Positions 48,819-59,348 are shown, numbered from the stretch's first letter. The stretch: 64,000 nt of DNA from Daedaleopsis sinensis (GCA_033807695.1 CM066309.1:868001-932000); one strand, 5' to 3'. The notes: generated from the letters alone by a model not told the origin. Program-made: numbers and translations.

Positions 48819-51073
48819 TCAATGCACCTTGACGGCAAGTGTCCGGATCACCGCGATCACATCGAGGCCGCCGTTGATGGCGTTGTCTTGAGCTTTGGGA
48901 TCGAAGTCCCAAATTGCCTGCTTGCTCTCGATGAGGGCTGTTTGCATGACCTCGGACATAAAGTCCTCGATCGCGAGCTGTATAATGTGTCCGAAGCAGC
49001 TGGGCAAGGTGTGAGCATGTACTCGCATGCTAGGCAGAGATAACAGCATGGGGCAGATATAGAATCGCGGAGTGATGGCTAGGATACTCACCTCAAGTGA
49101 TGCTCTGATGCCTTCCAGTCTCCGAGTAAGTTGCGGCGGTCGAGACGCCGTTCAACCTCCTCAGCAGCAGTGCCATTGTTCGACGCACTGTTGTTCGTGA
49201 TGTGTCCCAGCTTTGGGTGATCGTGAGGAATCAGAACAGTTTGAATGGCTGCTACTCACATTGCTCTTTGTCTTCGCAGTCACCCCGCAGCGGTCAAGGA
49301 ATAACATGAGATACCTGCCAAGATTGGTGCCTGTGTGCTTGCCAATGACCTTGTGGCACGCGGCAACCTCATCCCGGAAGGTCCATGTGCCTGTCGTCGT
49401 GTTGATATCGATCCAGTGCACTAGAAGGCCCAGGTACGCATCGGAGGTATGGGGGGCGGTTCACATGTCCCACCCACACAAGACCTCGCCTGGTGCCGTT
49501 CCCACATCCCTCTTGAGGTTGTCGAGGAAGTCCACGGACGAATTGTTGATAGTCGCGCGGACCGTCACCCAAGTCGGGAGCTCAGAGAGCTTGGTTTTGG
49601 GCCGCATGGTGACTAGACAATTGTGGAAGCAGGCATTGTCCGCGAGAGCGAGTGCCTAGATAGCAGGAGGTGGCGAGAGACAAGCAGTCAAGACCTAACC
49701 CAACCCAAATATCCAGATTGGGAGGACTTACGTGAGCACCACATATAATCAGCTCAGTTGTATGCTTTAAGATTCCTTCAGGCGTGAACATTGTCGGAAC
49801 TTGAACCTTACGAACGACACCATCCAGTGTCGACTGCGTCTCCTTGCCAGCCTTCTCCTTGTGTTCTACTGCTTTGCGCTCAGCCATAACGTCTTTCGGC
49901 ACGCACCGCCAATTCTCCTCGATCCCTCGCTCTTGGCACCGACGACTATACTCGACGTAATGTGCGGACACGATATGATTGCGCAGCATCGAGTTCCCAC
50001 CTTTATACCATCCTGCATGTGCCCCCTTTTGCTTCCTTGTGGTTGTGCTCTCGCTACAACACAATGGTGAGTAAGTTGCCTCTGGTACAGCCCAGGAGAC
50101 GGGTACTAACCGACATATTTCGCACCACCGCCCCTCTTCCTCCACTCCGTTGCCTTTGGAGTTGACGAATTTGACCGTCACCTTGCTACTGAAAACAGTA
50201 AGAAGGTCTCGCATCATATCAGTCTTCAAATGTGTCTTCTTCCCCACGGAGATCTCTTCATCATCCGAATCTGACAAGATCTGGTGCAGAAGTATCACCG
50301 GTACAGATGGTAAGTGTTTAATTCCCCTTCCGGCTCGCTGGTATGCTGAATAGAAATGAATGTTACAACATACCTCAATAGGGCTATTTGTGCCCCCACC
50401 TTCTTTTCCAATCTCCGTGCGACCGCCTTCTTCATCACTGCCGCTCCGAATGGTCTCCTCAACTGATCCACTCCCTTGTCTACCCTCCACATCGCTCCCA
50501 CTGCTCGAATGGTGGCCCTTATTCTTTTTACGCCTCTTCGCCTGCTGTGCGACCAACTCTTTTGCCTTCTCTGTGCGTTGTTTTGATCTTTTGCCCTTTC
50601 TAGGCAATTGAACTTCTGGTTCCGAAATGGACTCCGAGCGCACCCGCTTACTACCTTGGCTGTGCGCTGACGATCCGGTGGTGTTGCTGGGACCCATTCC
50701 GAGCGCGAAGTAGGCGAGTGTGAGAAAAGAAGAATGTGGGAGGGCGGTAGAGGAGATGATGGGTGCGGTGCAAGAGACGCTAGGCAAAATATATGTTGGC
50801 CATGTCACACATGCTCTACTAGAGTCACTCTGTTATCCTGTCACTGAGCATCCGAATGTTCGAGGCTGAGGAGTGCTTACTAGTATCTGTATACTCAGCC
50901 ACCAATCAGCCACCTGCTTACAACATAACTAAGACATAATTTGACCGGTTAGTACCGGTCAAATCATGTGGTTAATGACCGGTTCGGACCGGTCGCACTG
51001 GTCATTGATAGGAGTCTCATATATTGTGACCGTGACCTAACCGGTGACCGAACCGTTACATAGCTGGACCGGG

Positions 51074-51483
51074 TGTAACGTCGTTACACGGCTCAGCCCC
51101 GGTGACGGACGGACGGACGGATCGGTAACGGCGGACGGTGACGGGACGGTGACGGGACGGTGACGGACAGGATGGATGGTCGGCGGGCGAAGCGGATTGG
51201 ACACGGACGGCGGACGGACGCCATTGGCTCGGACTCTTCTTTCACTTCCTCCTCGCTCCCCTTCGTACTCGGTTTACGATACGTATTTAGGTTACGACTC
51301 TCCCTGCGTAGCTCGCCAGCTCCGGCTCTCGCTACGCAGGTATGTTCCCCAGTGCTCTAGTACTATCCTGTATTCTTACCCAGCTCCGGCTCTCGCTACG
51401 CAGCCTGTTCTCGTTTATCTCCGCTGCGTGCTCGAGTGCCCTTTCCCCTCCTTCAGTGTTCGCTGACCGTCCGTCAGCTTACA
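51074..51483 (+). repeat. 5' LTR of Ty3/gypsy element (410 bp)
   Basis: Contains three GGTGACGG(G)AC units, a GGACGGAC microsatellite, and a 24-bp direct duplication CCAGCTCCGGCTCTCGCTAC.. at 51316-51339 and 51380-51403 with a GTATGT donor-like start between the copies. Confidence 0.95.
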
Positions 51484-52238
51484 CTTTTTTTTAAACGCCA
51501 AAACAGGCCGCCCTCGATTAAACACCCACGCTCCACGCCTTCTTGACGTCGTCGGGGTTCTTTTCCCCACGACACCTCCAGTCCTTCCAGTTTTCCAGAA
51601 CATCCTGCTGGCGCATATAGACTCGCTCCGTGCGACTCTCTGCCCCGCCCTCGCGTCCAGCCCCGACATCCCACTCCTGTCTCCCGTCCTCCCGCCCTCT
51701 GCCCGCCCTGTCCCGCTCCTCCCCTCCCGCTCCCCGCCGTTCTCAGCGACAAACCCAGGCACCCGCTGTCGTCAGTGCGACCACTCTTCGCCGATCCATC
51801 TATACCGTCACTCCCAGCGGCTCCGAGTTGACTGAGTTATCAACGTCCGCCGACCTCGCGGACGCTCTCAACGACTCCTTCTTCGGACCGCTAGACAATC
51901 CGGTCGGCCCAGAAGCACCCAAAGACACTGCCAGCGCCCACGGCCAAGCTGAGTACCCCACCGCCCTCAACCTGCTCCCTACCCGTGTGCCCTCCTCCCG
52001 TACCCTCTCCAGACCTTTCTCCCCTTCCGAAATCTCTCTTCCACCTTCCCCTTCGAGTCGTTTACTCTCCCGTTCCCGTACATTCCCCGATTCCGATTCT
52101 TCCGATTCCGATTCACATATCCCACTCTCCTTTCCCTCAGTCCCTTCCCGTATCAACCTTTCTTCCGCACGTCTTTCCGCTCCTTCTCGTCCTTTCCCCG
52201 CTCGTGTTCCTTCTTCTCGGTCACGCGTCTGTCACACA

Positions 52239-55200
52239 ATGCCTCACACGGGCACAGCCACCCTCGAGCAAAAGGACCCCACCAAATGTCCCATCATCAA
52301 AGACGGAACGCTCGACCCGGAAATCCTGTCCAACTGGGTCGATATGGCCGAGTCATACTTCACACACAAGGACACCATCGAGGCCAACAAGGCGAAGCTC
52401 ATCTCGACCGGCTTTCACGACCCGGTCATCAAGATGTGGTGGAGGACTAACCGCATGTCCCTACAAGCTAAGTCTTGGGATGAATTCCTCGACGAGATGT
52501 ACGCTCAGTGGTTACCCGACGGCTGGGATTCAGATCTACTCGCGGACATCTTCCGGATGACCATGCCTGAGTCCCAATCTGCCGAAGAGTTCATCCGCGC
52601 CATCGAAATGAAGAACATCTACCTTGCCCGCTCGACCCTCATCCTCTCCGAAGCAGACCTCCGGACAAACATCACTCCCCGTCTCACCCGCCGCCTTCGC
52701 GTTCTGTGCCAATCGGAGGGCATGAAACTGCTCACGAAGTACCGCGATTGGAAGCAGGCGCTCATCACCGCCGACCGCGAGTACACGTCCCAAGTGCTCG
52801 AGATGCGCTCACACCTCTCCGCACGCGACAAGTCTCGCACGTCTGACTCCCGTTCCAACCGCCCTGCATCCAATCCTGCGACGCGCTCCAACGTCACCCG
52901 CTCCAACGCCCGCGTCCCTCCGCTCACCGAGGGCGAGCGCGCGCTACTCATGGCCAACAAGGGCTGCTTGAAGTGCCGCAAACCTTTCTCAGGCCACCTC
53001 CGCGACAACTGCCCCAACGGTTTCCCCGACGGGACAACATACCGCACCCTGACCCAGGCAGACGTCGACGCTGCCGCCAAACATCTCACTCCGCCCAACC
53101 AATCCAAGACCTCGTCCTCTTCCTCTCGGAAGGCAGTCTCCGCCGTCATCAGCCACGAACACGACGACAATCGTTCTCCTTCCCCGGACGCGGTCCCAGT
53201 TGGGGCCGTCCTCGTACAGTCCGCCGTCGGTGCCTTAGGTACCGATGACGAAGACACTTGGAGTTCGGTCGACGGCGAGTATGTTCCGATCACTGCCCCG
53301 CATCTCCTCCTCAACGCTTCCGCCTTCACTCCCTCTCATTCGTCCGCTGTTGTCGAAATGATGGCTGACTGTGGCGCACCAGCTGTCCTCGTTAGAGCAG
53401 ATTTCGTCGACAACAACAACCTACGCCGACATCGCTTTTACAAGCCTTTCCACTACACCGACGCGTTCGATAAGAAGGAGAAGGTCGCACATGAGTTCGT
53501 TCGTTTTCAGGTGGCGACGGAGGATGGGTCCTATACGTCGCGCGCGGTACAAGCTATCATCGTTCCTGAGCTTTGCTATCCTGTATTACTCGGTATCCCT
53601 TTCCTCGCAGCCAACAAACTTCTTGTTGACGCCTCGAATCGCACGATCTGGGACTCGACGACCGGTCGCGACATCCTCGCGAACACCACACGCGCTCCCC
53701 CTCCCGGACTCACGCCAGCTGAACTCCGCGCACAACAACGCGAGTACGACGAGCTCCATCGTCGCTTGCATCATTCTCGCTGGTCCGACCTCAACCGACA
53801 ATTCGCCCTATCCAGCACAAGCACACACCCATTGTCGTCCGATCCCGATGCGCCTCCGACAACGATCGCCGCTGTGCGCACTCGCGTTCAGCAACTTGCT
53901 TTCGCTGAGAAACTTTCTACCTTAGACTCCCGCATGAAAGCCAAGTTCTCTGACCTGTTCCCTTCAGACATCCCTCCTCTACATCATCTGCCGGACGATG
54001 TATACCATGAGATTCATCTGAAAGACGCGCATCTCTCGATTGTCAAGCGTACATACGACTGTCCTAAGAAATACCGCGAGTCTTGGAAGACACTACTGGA
54101 ACAGCATCTCGCTGCAGGACGGCTACGTCCTTCTTCCTCCCCTTTTGCTTCTCCTTCTTTTCTCGTGCCAAAGGCTGACCCTACCGCGTTGCCTAGATGG
54201 GTAAACGATTACCGCACTCTAAACGCGAACACCATCCCGGACGCATACCCTCTCCCGAGCATCCAGGAAATCCTCTCGGACTGCGCGCGCGGTAAGGTTT
54301 GGGGGAAGTTAGACATGACTAACTCATTCTTCCAGACTAAGGTCCACCCGGACCATATCAAGTACACGGCTGTAACGACCCCTTTCGGACTATACGAGTG
54401 GACGGTGATGCCCCAAGGCTGTCGGAATGCGCCGAGCACCCACCAACGCCGAATGTTCAACGCTCTTCGACCCTTCATCGGCTCGATTTGCCATGTTTAC
54501 CTCGACGACATTATCATATGGTCGTCGAGCGTGAACGAACACATTCGTAACGTCAACACCATCCTCTATGCCCTCCAATCTCACTCGTTGTACTGTTCAC
54601 TGAAGAAAACACAGCTCTTTTGCACAGAGCTCAACTTCCTCGGACACAATATCTCCTGCGACGGCGTCCGGCCGGATGGATCCAAGGTCTCTCGCATCGT
54701 CGACTGGCCCACACCGTCCTCAGCCACCGACGTCCGCTCGTTCCTCGGGCTCGTTCGCTACATCGCGAATTTCCTGCCCAAACTCGCACACCACACCACC
54801 GTCCTCAACTCCCTCACTACAAAGGAGGCCGAGAAGAGTTTCGAATGGACAGCCGAACACGCCTTCGCTTTCGACGCGATTAAACAGCTCGTACTCAGCC
54901 ACGAATGCCTCACGTCCATCGATCATTCCAACATGGGCTCGAACCGCATCTTTGTCTCCACAGACGCCAGCGACTACTGCACCGGAGCCGTCCTGTCCTA
55001 CGGCGAAACACTGGAGAGCGCGAGACCTGTCGCTTTCGAATCTTGTCAATTATCCGGTGCTGAACTTAACTATCCAGTGCACGAGAAAGAACTACTCGCG
55101 ATCGTACGCGCACTCAAGAAATGGCGTATAGACTTGCTCGGTGTTCCCTTTACTGTGTTCACTGACCATCGCACTTTAGAGAATTTCGCGACTCAAAAGC

Positions 55201-57029
55201 ATCTCTCTCGCCGACAAGCCAGATGGCAAGAATTCCTCGGACAGTACGACTACGACATCGTATACATACGCGGCGAAGAGAACTCGGTCGCCGACGCTCT
55301 GTCTCGCCTCCGGCCCGATGACCTTCCTACCGCTACCTCTACGGCGCCCATCATACACCACGTTCCCGCCTTCGGCGCGCTCAGACTTCTCCGCGACGCG
55401 TCCCGATCCATGGGATCTGTCCACCAGTCACGATGGCTTTCCAATATCGCCGCTGTGAACACACTGCGCGTGTCCACCGACCCGGATTGGCTCGCACAAA
55501 TTCGTGACGGATACCGGGACGACAAGTGGTGCACCCGTCTACTACGCTCTCTATCTCGTGCTGTTGACCCATTTCCAGAACTCGTCTCTGGTGACCTCGA
55601 TGGTCTCTCCGTCGCTGGTGTGCGCGTCGACAACGGCCTTCTCTTCGCAGGCGATCGACTCTGCGTACCACGCGTCCACGACATCCGCGAGGCGCTCTAT
55701 CGACTCGCCCACGACTCACTGGGCCATTTCGGCGCCGAGAAGTCATACGAATCGCTACGCACCGCATACTACTGGCCGAACATGCGCCGTGATCTCGAAT
55801 CCCTCTACATTCCTTCCTGCGACGCTTGCCAACGCAACAAGCCTTCGACTAAACGACCTACCGGTCCCCTGCACCCTCTGCCCGTGCCAGACGGTCGCGG
55901 TGATAGCATCGCTATCGACTTCGTCGGCGCCCTCCCGGACGACGATGGGAACAATTGCATAGCTACCATCACTTGCCGTCTCGGGAGCGATGTCAGACTG
56001 ATTCCCTGCCGCACAGATATCACAGCGGAAGACTTCGCTGCACTGTTCTTCCAATACTGGTATTGCGAAAACGGTCTCCCACTAAACATTATCAGCGACA
56101 GGGACAAACTTTTCGTCGGACGTTTCTGGAAAGCCTTACACAAGCTTTCCGGCATCGATCTTCGCCTTTCGACTTCTTTCCACCCCGAGACCGACGGAGC
56201 GAGCGAACGTACTAACAGAACTATGATACAGATGCTTCGTTATCACGTTTCGCGTAACCAGCGCGGTTGGACTCGCGCTCTTCCATTGGTTCGCTTCCAG
56301 ATCATGAACACGATCAACGCGTCCACGGGTTTCTCCCCCTTCCAGCTACGTATGGGGCGCTCGCCCCGCGTACTGCCTCCTATCTCGTCCACATCAGTCG
56401 CTGACATGGTCTCTACAGCAGGCGACGACGGAATCCGTGCCGCAGCCATGATTGCTAAGATCGAGACGGACATCCTCGAAGCCCAAGACAACCTCACGCT
56501 CGCGAAGACGAACCAAGCCCTCGCCGCTAACGCGCACCGAGGCCCCGAAGTCGCATACGAAGTCGGCGATCGCGTCCTCCTCTCCACCTTCCATCGACGA
56601 CGAGAATATATGCAGCGCGGTGATCACCGCGTTGCTAAATTCATGGTCCGCTTCGATGGACCATACGTCGTCGCCGCCGCACATCCTCACTCGTCATCCT
56701 ACACTCTCAATCTTCCCCCGTCCATGAACGTACACCCTACCTTCCACGCTTCTCTACTCAAGCCTTACCTCCCCAACGACGACGACCTCTTTCCACGCCG
56801 CGCAGACCCCGAGCCAGGTCCCGTCATCACCCCCGACGGCCAAGAAGAATTCTTTGTCGAAAAGATCCTGGACCACAAACGCATAGGCCGAGGTCATTGC
56901 TTCCTCGTGCGCTGGTTCGGATATGGACCCGGATCAGACTCTTGGCTACCTGGCCGCGAGGTCAAGGACCTCGTCGCCCTCGACGACTACCTCAAACGCA
57001 CCGGACTCGACCTCAACATCCCCTCTTAG
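52239..57029 (+). CDS. Gag-Pol polyprotein with C-terminal chromodomain
   Basis: Single 1596-codon frame from the first ATG (MPHTGTATLEQKDPTKC). The order, in residues from that ATG, is: Gag (about 10-200), a zinc-knuckle-like CLKCRKPFSGHLRDNC (about 243), a retropepsin region with DCGAP (about 377), and reverse transcriptase with KLDMTNSFFQTKVHP and YLDD (about 754). RNase H follows (STDASDYCTGAVLS), then integrase with an HHCC finger (HDSLGHFG..CDACQ, about 1157) and D, D, E in IAIDFVGALP, SDRDKLF and GASERTNRT (about 1227-1322). The C-terminal chromodomain reads FFVEKILDHKRIGRGHCFLVRWFGY (about 1535-1590), suggesting chromatin-directed integration. The same frame is open 203 codons upstream (from 51630) without any ATG. 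Gag and Pol share one frame, so no frameshifting is needed. Confidence 0.94.
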   Translation: MPHTGTATLEQKDPTKCPIIKDGTLDPEILSNWVDMAESYFTHKDTIEANKAKLISTGFHDPVIKMWWRTNRMSLQAKSWDEFLDEMYAQWLPDGWDSDLLADIFRMTMPESQSAEEFIRAIEMKNIYLARSTLILSEADLRTNITPRLTRRLRVLCQSEGMKLLTKYRDWKQALITADREYTSQVLEMRSHLSARDKSRTSDSRSNRPASNPATRSNVTRSNARVPPLTEGERALLMANKGCLKCRKPFSGHLRDNCPNGFPDGTTYRTLTQADVDAAAKHLTPPNQSKTSSSSSRKAVSAVISHEHDDNRSPSPDAVPVGAVLVQSAVGALGTDDEDTWSSVDGEYVPITAPHLLLNASAFTPSHSSAVVEMMADCGAPAVLVRADFVDNNNLRRHRFYKPFHYTDAFDKKEKVAHEFVRFQVATEDGSYTSRAVQAIIVPELCYPVLLGIPFLAANKLLVDASNRTIWDSTTGRDILANTTRAPPPGLTPAELRAQQREYDELHRRLHHSRWSDLNRQFALSSTSTHPLSSDPDAPPTTIAAVRTRVQQLAFAEKLSTLDSRMKAKFSDLFPSDIPPLHHLPDDVYHEIHLKDAHLSIVKRTYDCPKKYRESWKTLLEQHLAAGRLRPSSSPFASPSFLVPKADPTALPRWVNDYRTLNANTIPDAYPLPSIQEILSDCARGKVWGKLDMTNSFFQTKVHPDHIKYTAVTTPFGLYEWTVMPQGCRNAPSTHQRRMFNALRPFIGSICHVYLDDIIIWSSSVNEHIRNVNTILYALQSHSLYCSLKKTQLFCTELNFLGHNISCDGVRPDGSKVSRIVDWPTPSSATDVRSFLGLVRYIANFLPKLAHHTTVLNSLTTKEAEKSFEWTAEHAFAFDAIKQLVLSHECLTSIDHSNMGSNRIFVSTDASDYCTGAVLSYGETLESARPVAFESCQLSGAELNYPVHEKELLAIVRALKKWRIDLLGVPFTVFTDHRTLENFATQKHLSRRQARWQEFLGQYDYDIVYIRGEENSVADALSRLRPDDLPTATSTAPIIHHVPAFGALRLLRDASRSMGSVHQSRWLSNIAAVNTLRVSTDPDWLAQIRDGYRDDKWCTRLLRSLSRAVDPFPELVSGDLDGLSVAGVRVDNGLLFAGDRLCVPRVHDIREALYRLAHDSLGHFGAEKSYESLRTAYYWPNMRRDLESLYIPSCDACQRNKPSTKRPTGPLHPLPVPDGRGDSIAIDFVGALPDDDGNNCIATITCRLGSDVRLIPCRTDITAEDFAALFFQYWYCENGLPLNIISDRDKLFVGRFWKALHKLSGIDLRLSTSFHPETDGASERTNRTMIQMLRYHVSRNQRGWTRALPLVRFQIMNTINASTGFSPFQLRMGRSPRVLPPISSTSVADMVSTAGDDGIRAAAMIAKIETDILEAQDNLTLAKTNQALAANAHRGPEVAYEVGDRVLLSTFHRRREYMQRGDHRVAKFMVRFDGPYVVAAAHPHSSSYTLNLPPSMNVHPTFHASLLKPYLPNDDDLFPRRADPEPGPVITPDGQEEFFVEKILDHKRIGRGHCFLVRWFGYGPGSDSWLPGREVKDLVALDDYLKRTGLDLNIPS

Positions 57030-57048
57030 ACGGTTGCTCTTCTTCTTA

Positions 57049-57059
57049 GTGGGGAAGAG
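57049..57059 (+). other. polypurine tract of Ty3/gypsy element
   Basis: GTGGGGAAGAG directly abuts the 3' LTR start TGTAACG at 57060, the expected plus-strand primer position. Confidence 0.8.
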
Positions 57060-57480
57060 TGTAACGTCGTTACACGGCTCAGCCCCGGTGACGGACGGAC
57101 GGACGGATCGGTAACGGCGGACGGTGACGGGACGGTGACGGGACGGTGACGGGACGGTGACGGACAGGATGGATGGTCGGCGGGCGAAGCGGATTGGACA
57201 CGGACGGCGGACGGACGCCATTGGCTCGGACTCTTCTTTCACTTCCTCCTCGCTCCCCTTCGTACTCGGTTTACGATACGTATTTAGGTTACGACTCTCC
57301 CTGCGTAGCTCGCCAGCTCCGGCTCTCGCTACGCAGGTATGTTCCCCAGTGCTCTAGTACTATCCTGTATTCTTACCCAGCTCCGGCTCTCGCTACGCAG
57401 CCTGTTCTCGTTTATCTCCGCTGCGTGCTCGAGTGCCCTTTCCCCTCCTTCAGTGTTCGCTGACCGTCCGTCAGCTTACA
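57060..57480 (+). repeat. 3' LTR of Ty3/gypsy element (421 bp)
   Basis: Identical to the 5' LTR apart from one extra 11-bp GGTGACGGGAC unit. Confidence 0.95.
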
Positions 57481-57539
57481 CCGGTACAGGTTATAATCGG
57501 TTAGGTTGCGGTCATCGACCGGTTATCGACCGGTCCTAG

Positions 57540-57559
57540 GACCGGACCAGACATCACTA
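57540..57559 (-). repeat. right TIR of hAT element
   Basis: Exact inverse of 40995-41014, cut off from most of its element by the Ty3 insertion 60 bp inside. Confidence 0.95.
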
Positions 57560-59348
57560 CATTCATGTAGGCTGATCACTCATCCAGCGCATGTTGATGT
57601 AGCCATCCAGGTCGAAGCATCTAGCCTCTGGGCTACTGGTGGGAGATATCAAAGAAAAGGGGACTCGGAGAAGCTACCACATGCAGCCACGGAAGGGGCG
57701 GTCTCCAAGGAAAGGTGCACTTGTATACTACTGCCTCTGCACGTTGGAGGAAGAGAATGGCTGGTGTGTTGTCCTCATGCATAGCACGAACATGTAATGG
57801 AGGGGCAGCTAGGGTCCTCTACGGTCAAGGTGGGAGGAGGACATCCAGGCTCCGTCATGGGCGAGTCGTAGGTGTCGAAGGGTGCTTGCTCGCCTGCTAC
57901 AGTCTCTGCATGTCGAAGAGTGTATGCTCGCACGGACCAGGTAGTATGGCAAAGGCTGAAGCTCTGTAGTGGGTGTGTTGTAGACATGGTCAGTATCGAC
58001 AATGGTGTGAAAATTGGAGCTGGCACCACTAGGGGGTGCATCAATGTACACTATTTGCTATCAGTATCTCACACAGGTATCCATGGTGAGCTGTTGTAAA
58101 AGAGAAAAGGAGACCGATTCTTTGGGAACATTAGAGAACAGAGAACAGATATATCAGGGAAGACTACACTAAGACAATAGCTCAGGTATTATAAGTACCT
58201 CGTCAGCTCGTGTGAAAGAAGTCACTAGTCTATAATAGGTGTAACAGTGAACCAGGGAGCATCAAGGGAGGTCGCGTTCAAGGTGGCTAAGCTCCTGTTC
58301 TGCATTTATATTCCCCCCATATTCTACTTGTGAGGTAAATCGATCCAGTGTGCCAGATATGAGAGATGTATAAGCTGTTGTGTCTGTACACCACTGGGTA
58401 GTAACTTGGTGGACAACTGGAGTTTGTATGGGGCTCAAATGGATGGTATAGGCCCATGTGGGGCCATGCCGGTCTACAACGGACATGTTTGAGGCGATTA
58501 CTCCACTGAACTGGATGGGGTCTAGTGTAGGGGAGGGTGTGAGCTGTGTGGCCGCGAGGATGAGTGCTTCTGCAATGTCATGTTGCTGGGCACGTGGGAG
58601 TGCTAAAGAGTGGAAGTCCACACAGAAGGTGAGTGGTGAGCGCAGTCAGGTCCTTCCACACATGCTCGTGCAAGTTGATCCAGGGTAAGTTGTGACAGCC
58701 AGTCCTTCACGCACGACCAGTCGGGCGCTGCTGCCAGCTCGCAGAGGTGGAAGTCTGTATTAGGGATCAGGTTTGGTGGAGAGTGATCAGCAGGGGTATT
58801 CTACTTGGCGACATGCTTCAGTTGGGTCAGACCAGCACATTCAAGGTTGGTGATAGTATGGGGAGAGGGAGAGTTATGATTGACCAGTATTGTGCGGATG
58901 AGGTGATGAAGAGCAATGTCTCCAGAGAGGTGAGAAAGGTCAGTTTGCTGTATGGTGAGCTTTTGTTCGCGTAGAACATTCACAATTCAGGCAAATAGAA
59001 CATATTTGTGTGGCCGTATGTAGAATGTAGAGGATAGTCCATGTAGCGAATACAGGGAGCCGTTGAGGGAGCATGTCTAGTCGGTGAGCATCATGCAGGC
59101 CATGTTGTGGAAGCTGGGAATGTGGTGGTTGAGGTTGCAGAGGAGAAAGTCATTGAGTAAGGAGATGGACGGGAAATTAAATCTGAGTTGGGTGAAGGGA
59201 AGGAAAAGGAGTGTAGAATTGAATTTGAAAGGGGGTGTTTGTGGACACAGTTGGCAACGATACAGTCAAGTTTCTGTGCATGATCACGAGAGAGTAGTTG
59301 GTAGGATAAGTAAGGTTGAATCTGAGAGATGAGGCACTAGAAGATGAT

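Larger units (their letters stand above)
41325..50697 (-). pseudogene. hAT transposase, interrupted and decayed
   Basis: Proposed start MGPSNTTGSSAHSQGSK (50697). Exons give a Lys/Ser-rich N-terminus, a BED-type zinc finger (RWCEICR..NSMLRNHIVSAH, 50160-49960), GEVLCGWDM then HWIDINTTTGTWTFRDEVAA (49490-49370), LGHITNNSASNNGT (about 49190), HAHTLPSCFGHIIQLAIEDF (about 48990), and after the LINE HGNTRWGSAHNMLARAYDLR (about 42800). The C-terminal hAT dimerisation domain reads LDILAITAATVGVESLFSHGKE (about 41550), with the stop at 41325. Damage: a TGA at 49461-49463 where the family has Trp (TGG), a likely frameshift near 42155, and N-S-A-S-N-N where hAT proteins have D-N-A-S-N-N, so a catalytic aspartate is apparently lost. 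The LINE sits in an intron position. Non-functional as it stands. Confidence 0.82.
51074..57480 (+). mobile_element. Ty3/gypsy chromovirus-type LTR retrotransposon, near-pristine
   Basis: A 6.4-kb element with LTRs 51074-51483 and 57060-57480, ends TGTAA...TTACA, a purine-rich tract just before the 3' LTR and one uninterrupted Gag-Pol frame. Flanks CCGGG (51069-51073) and CCGGT (57481-57485) form a 5-bp target duplication with one mismatch. It inserted into the ACCGGT-rich right subterminal region of the hAT element. The LTRs are identical except that the 3' copy has one more 11-bp GGTGACGGGAC unit, so the insertion is recent and may still be mobile. Confidence 0.95.
40995..57559 (-). mobile_element. 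hAT-type DNA transposon, broken by a LINE and a Ty3/gypsy element
   Basis: Perfect 20-bp terminal inverted repeats TAGTGATGTCTGGTCCGGTC lie at 40995-41014 and 57540-57559. The interior has a minus-strand hAT transposase gene, and both subterminal regions are packed with ACCGGT/GACCGG motifs. Flanks read TCATCATG on the left and CATTCATG on the right, an imperfect 8-bp target duplication (five of eight; an extra CAT on the left could explain it). Without the nested LINE (42960-48818 plus one TSD) and the Ty3 element (51074-57480), the original transposon was about 4.3 kb. Confidence 0.85.

Noticed and set aside
51160..51466. Short ORFs in the Ty3 LTRs (repeated at 57157-57463)
   Set aside because: Present identically in both LTRs because the LTRs are copies; no protein features, better treated as LTR sequence.
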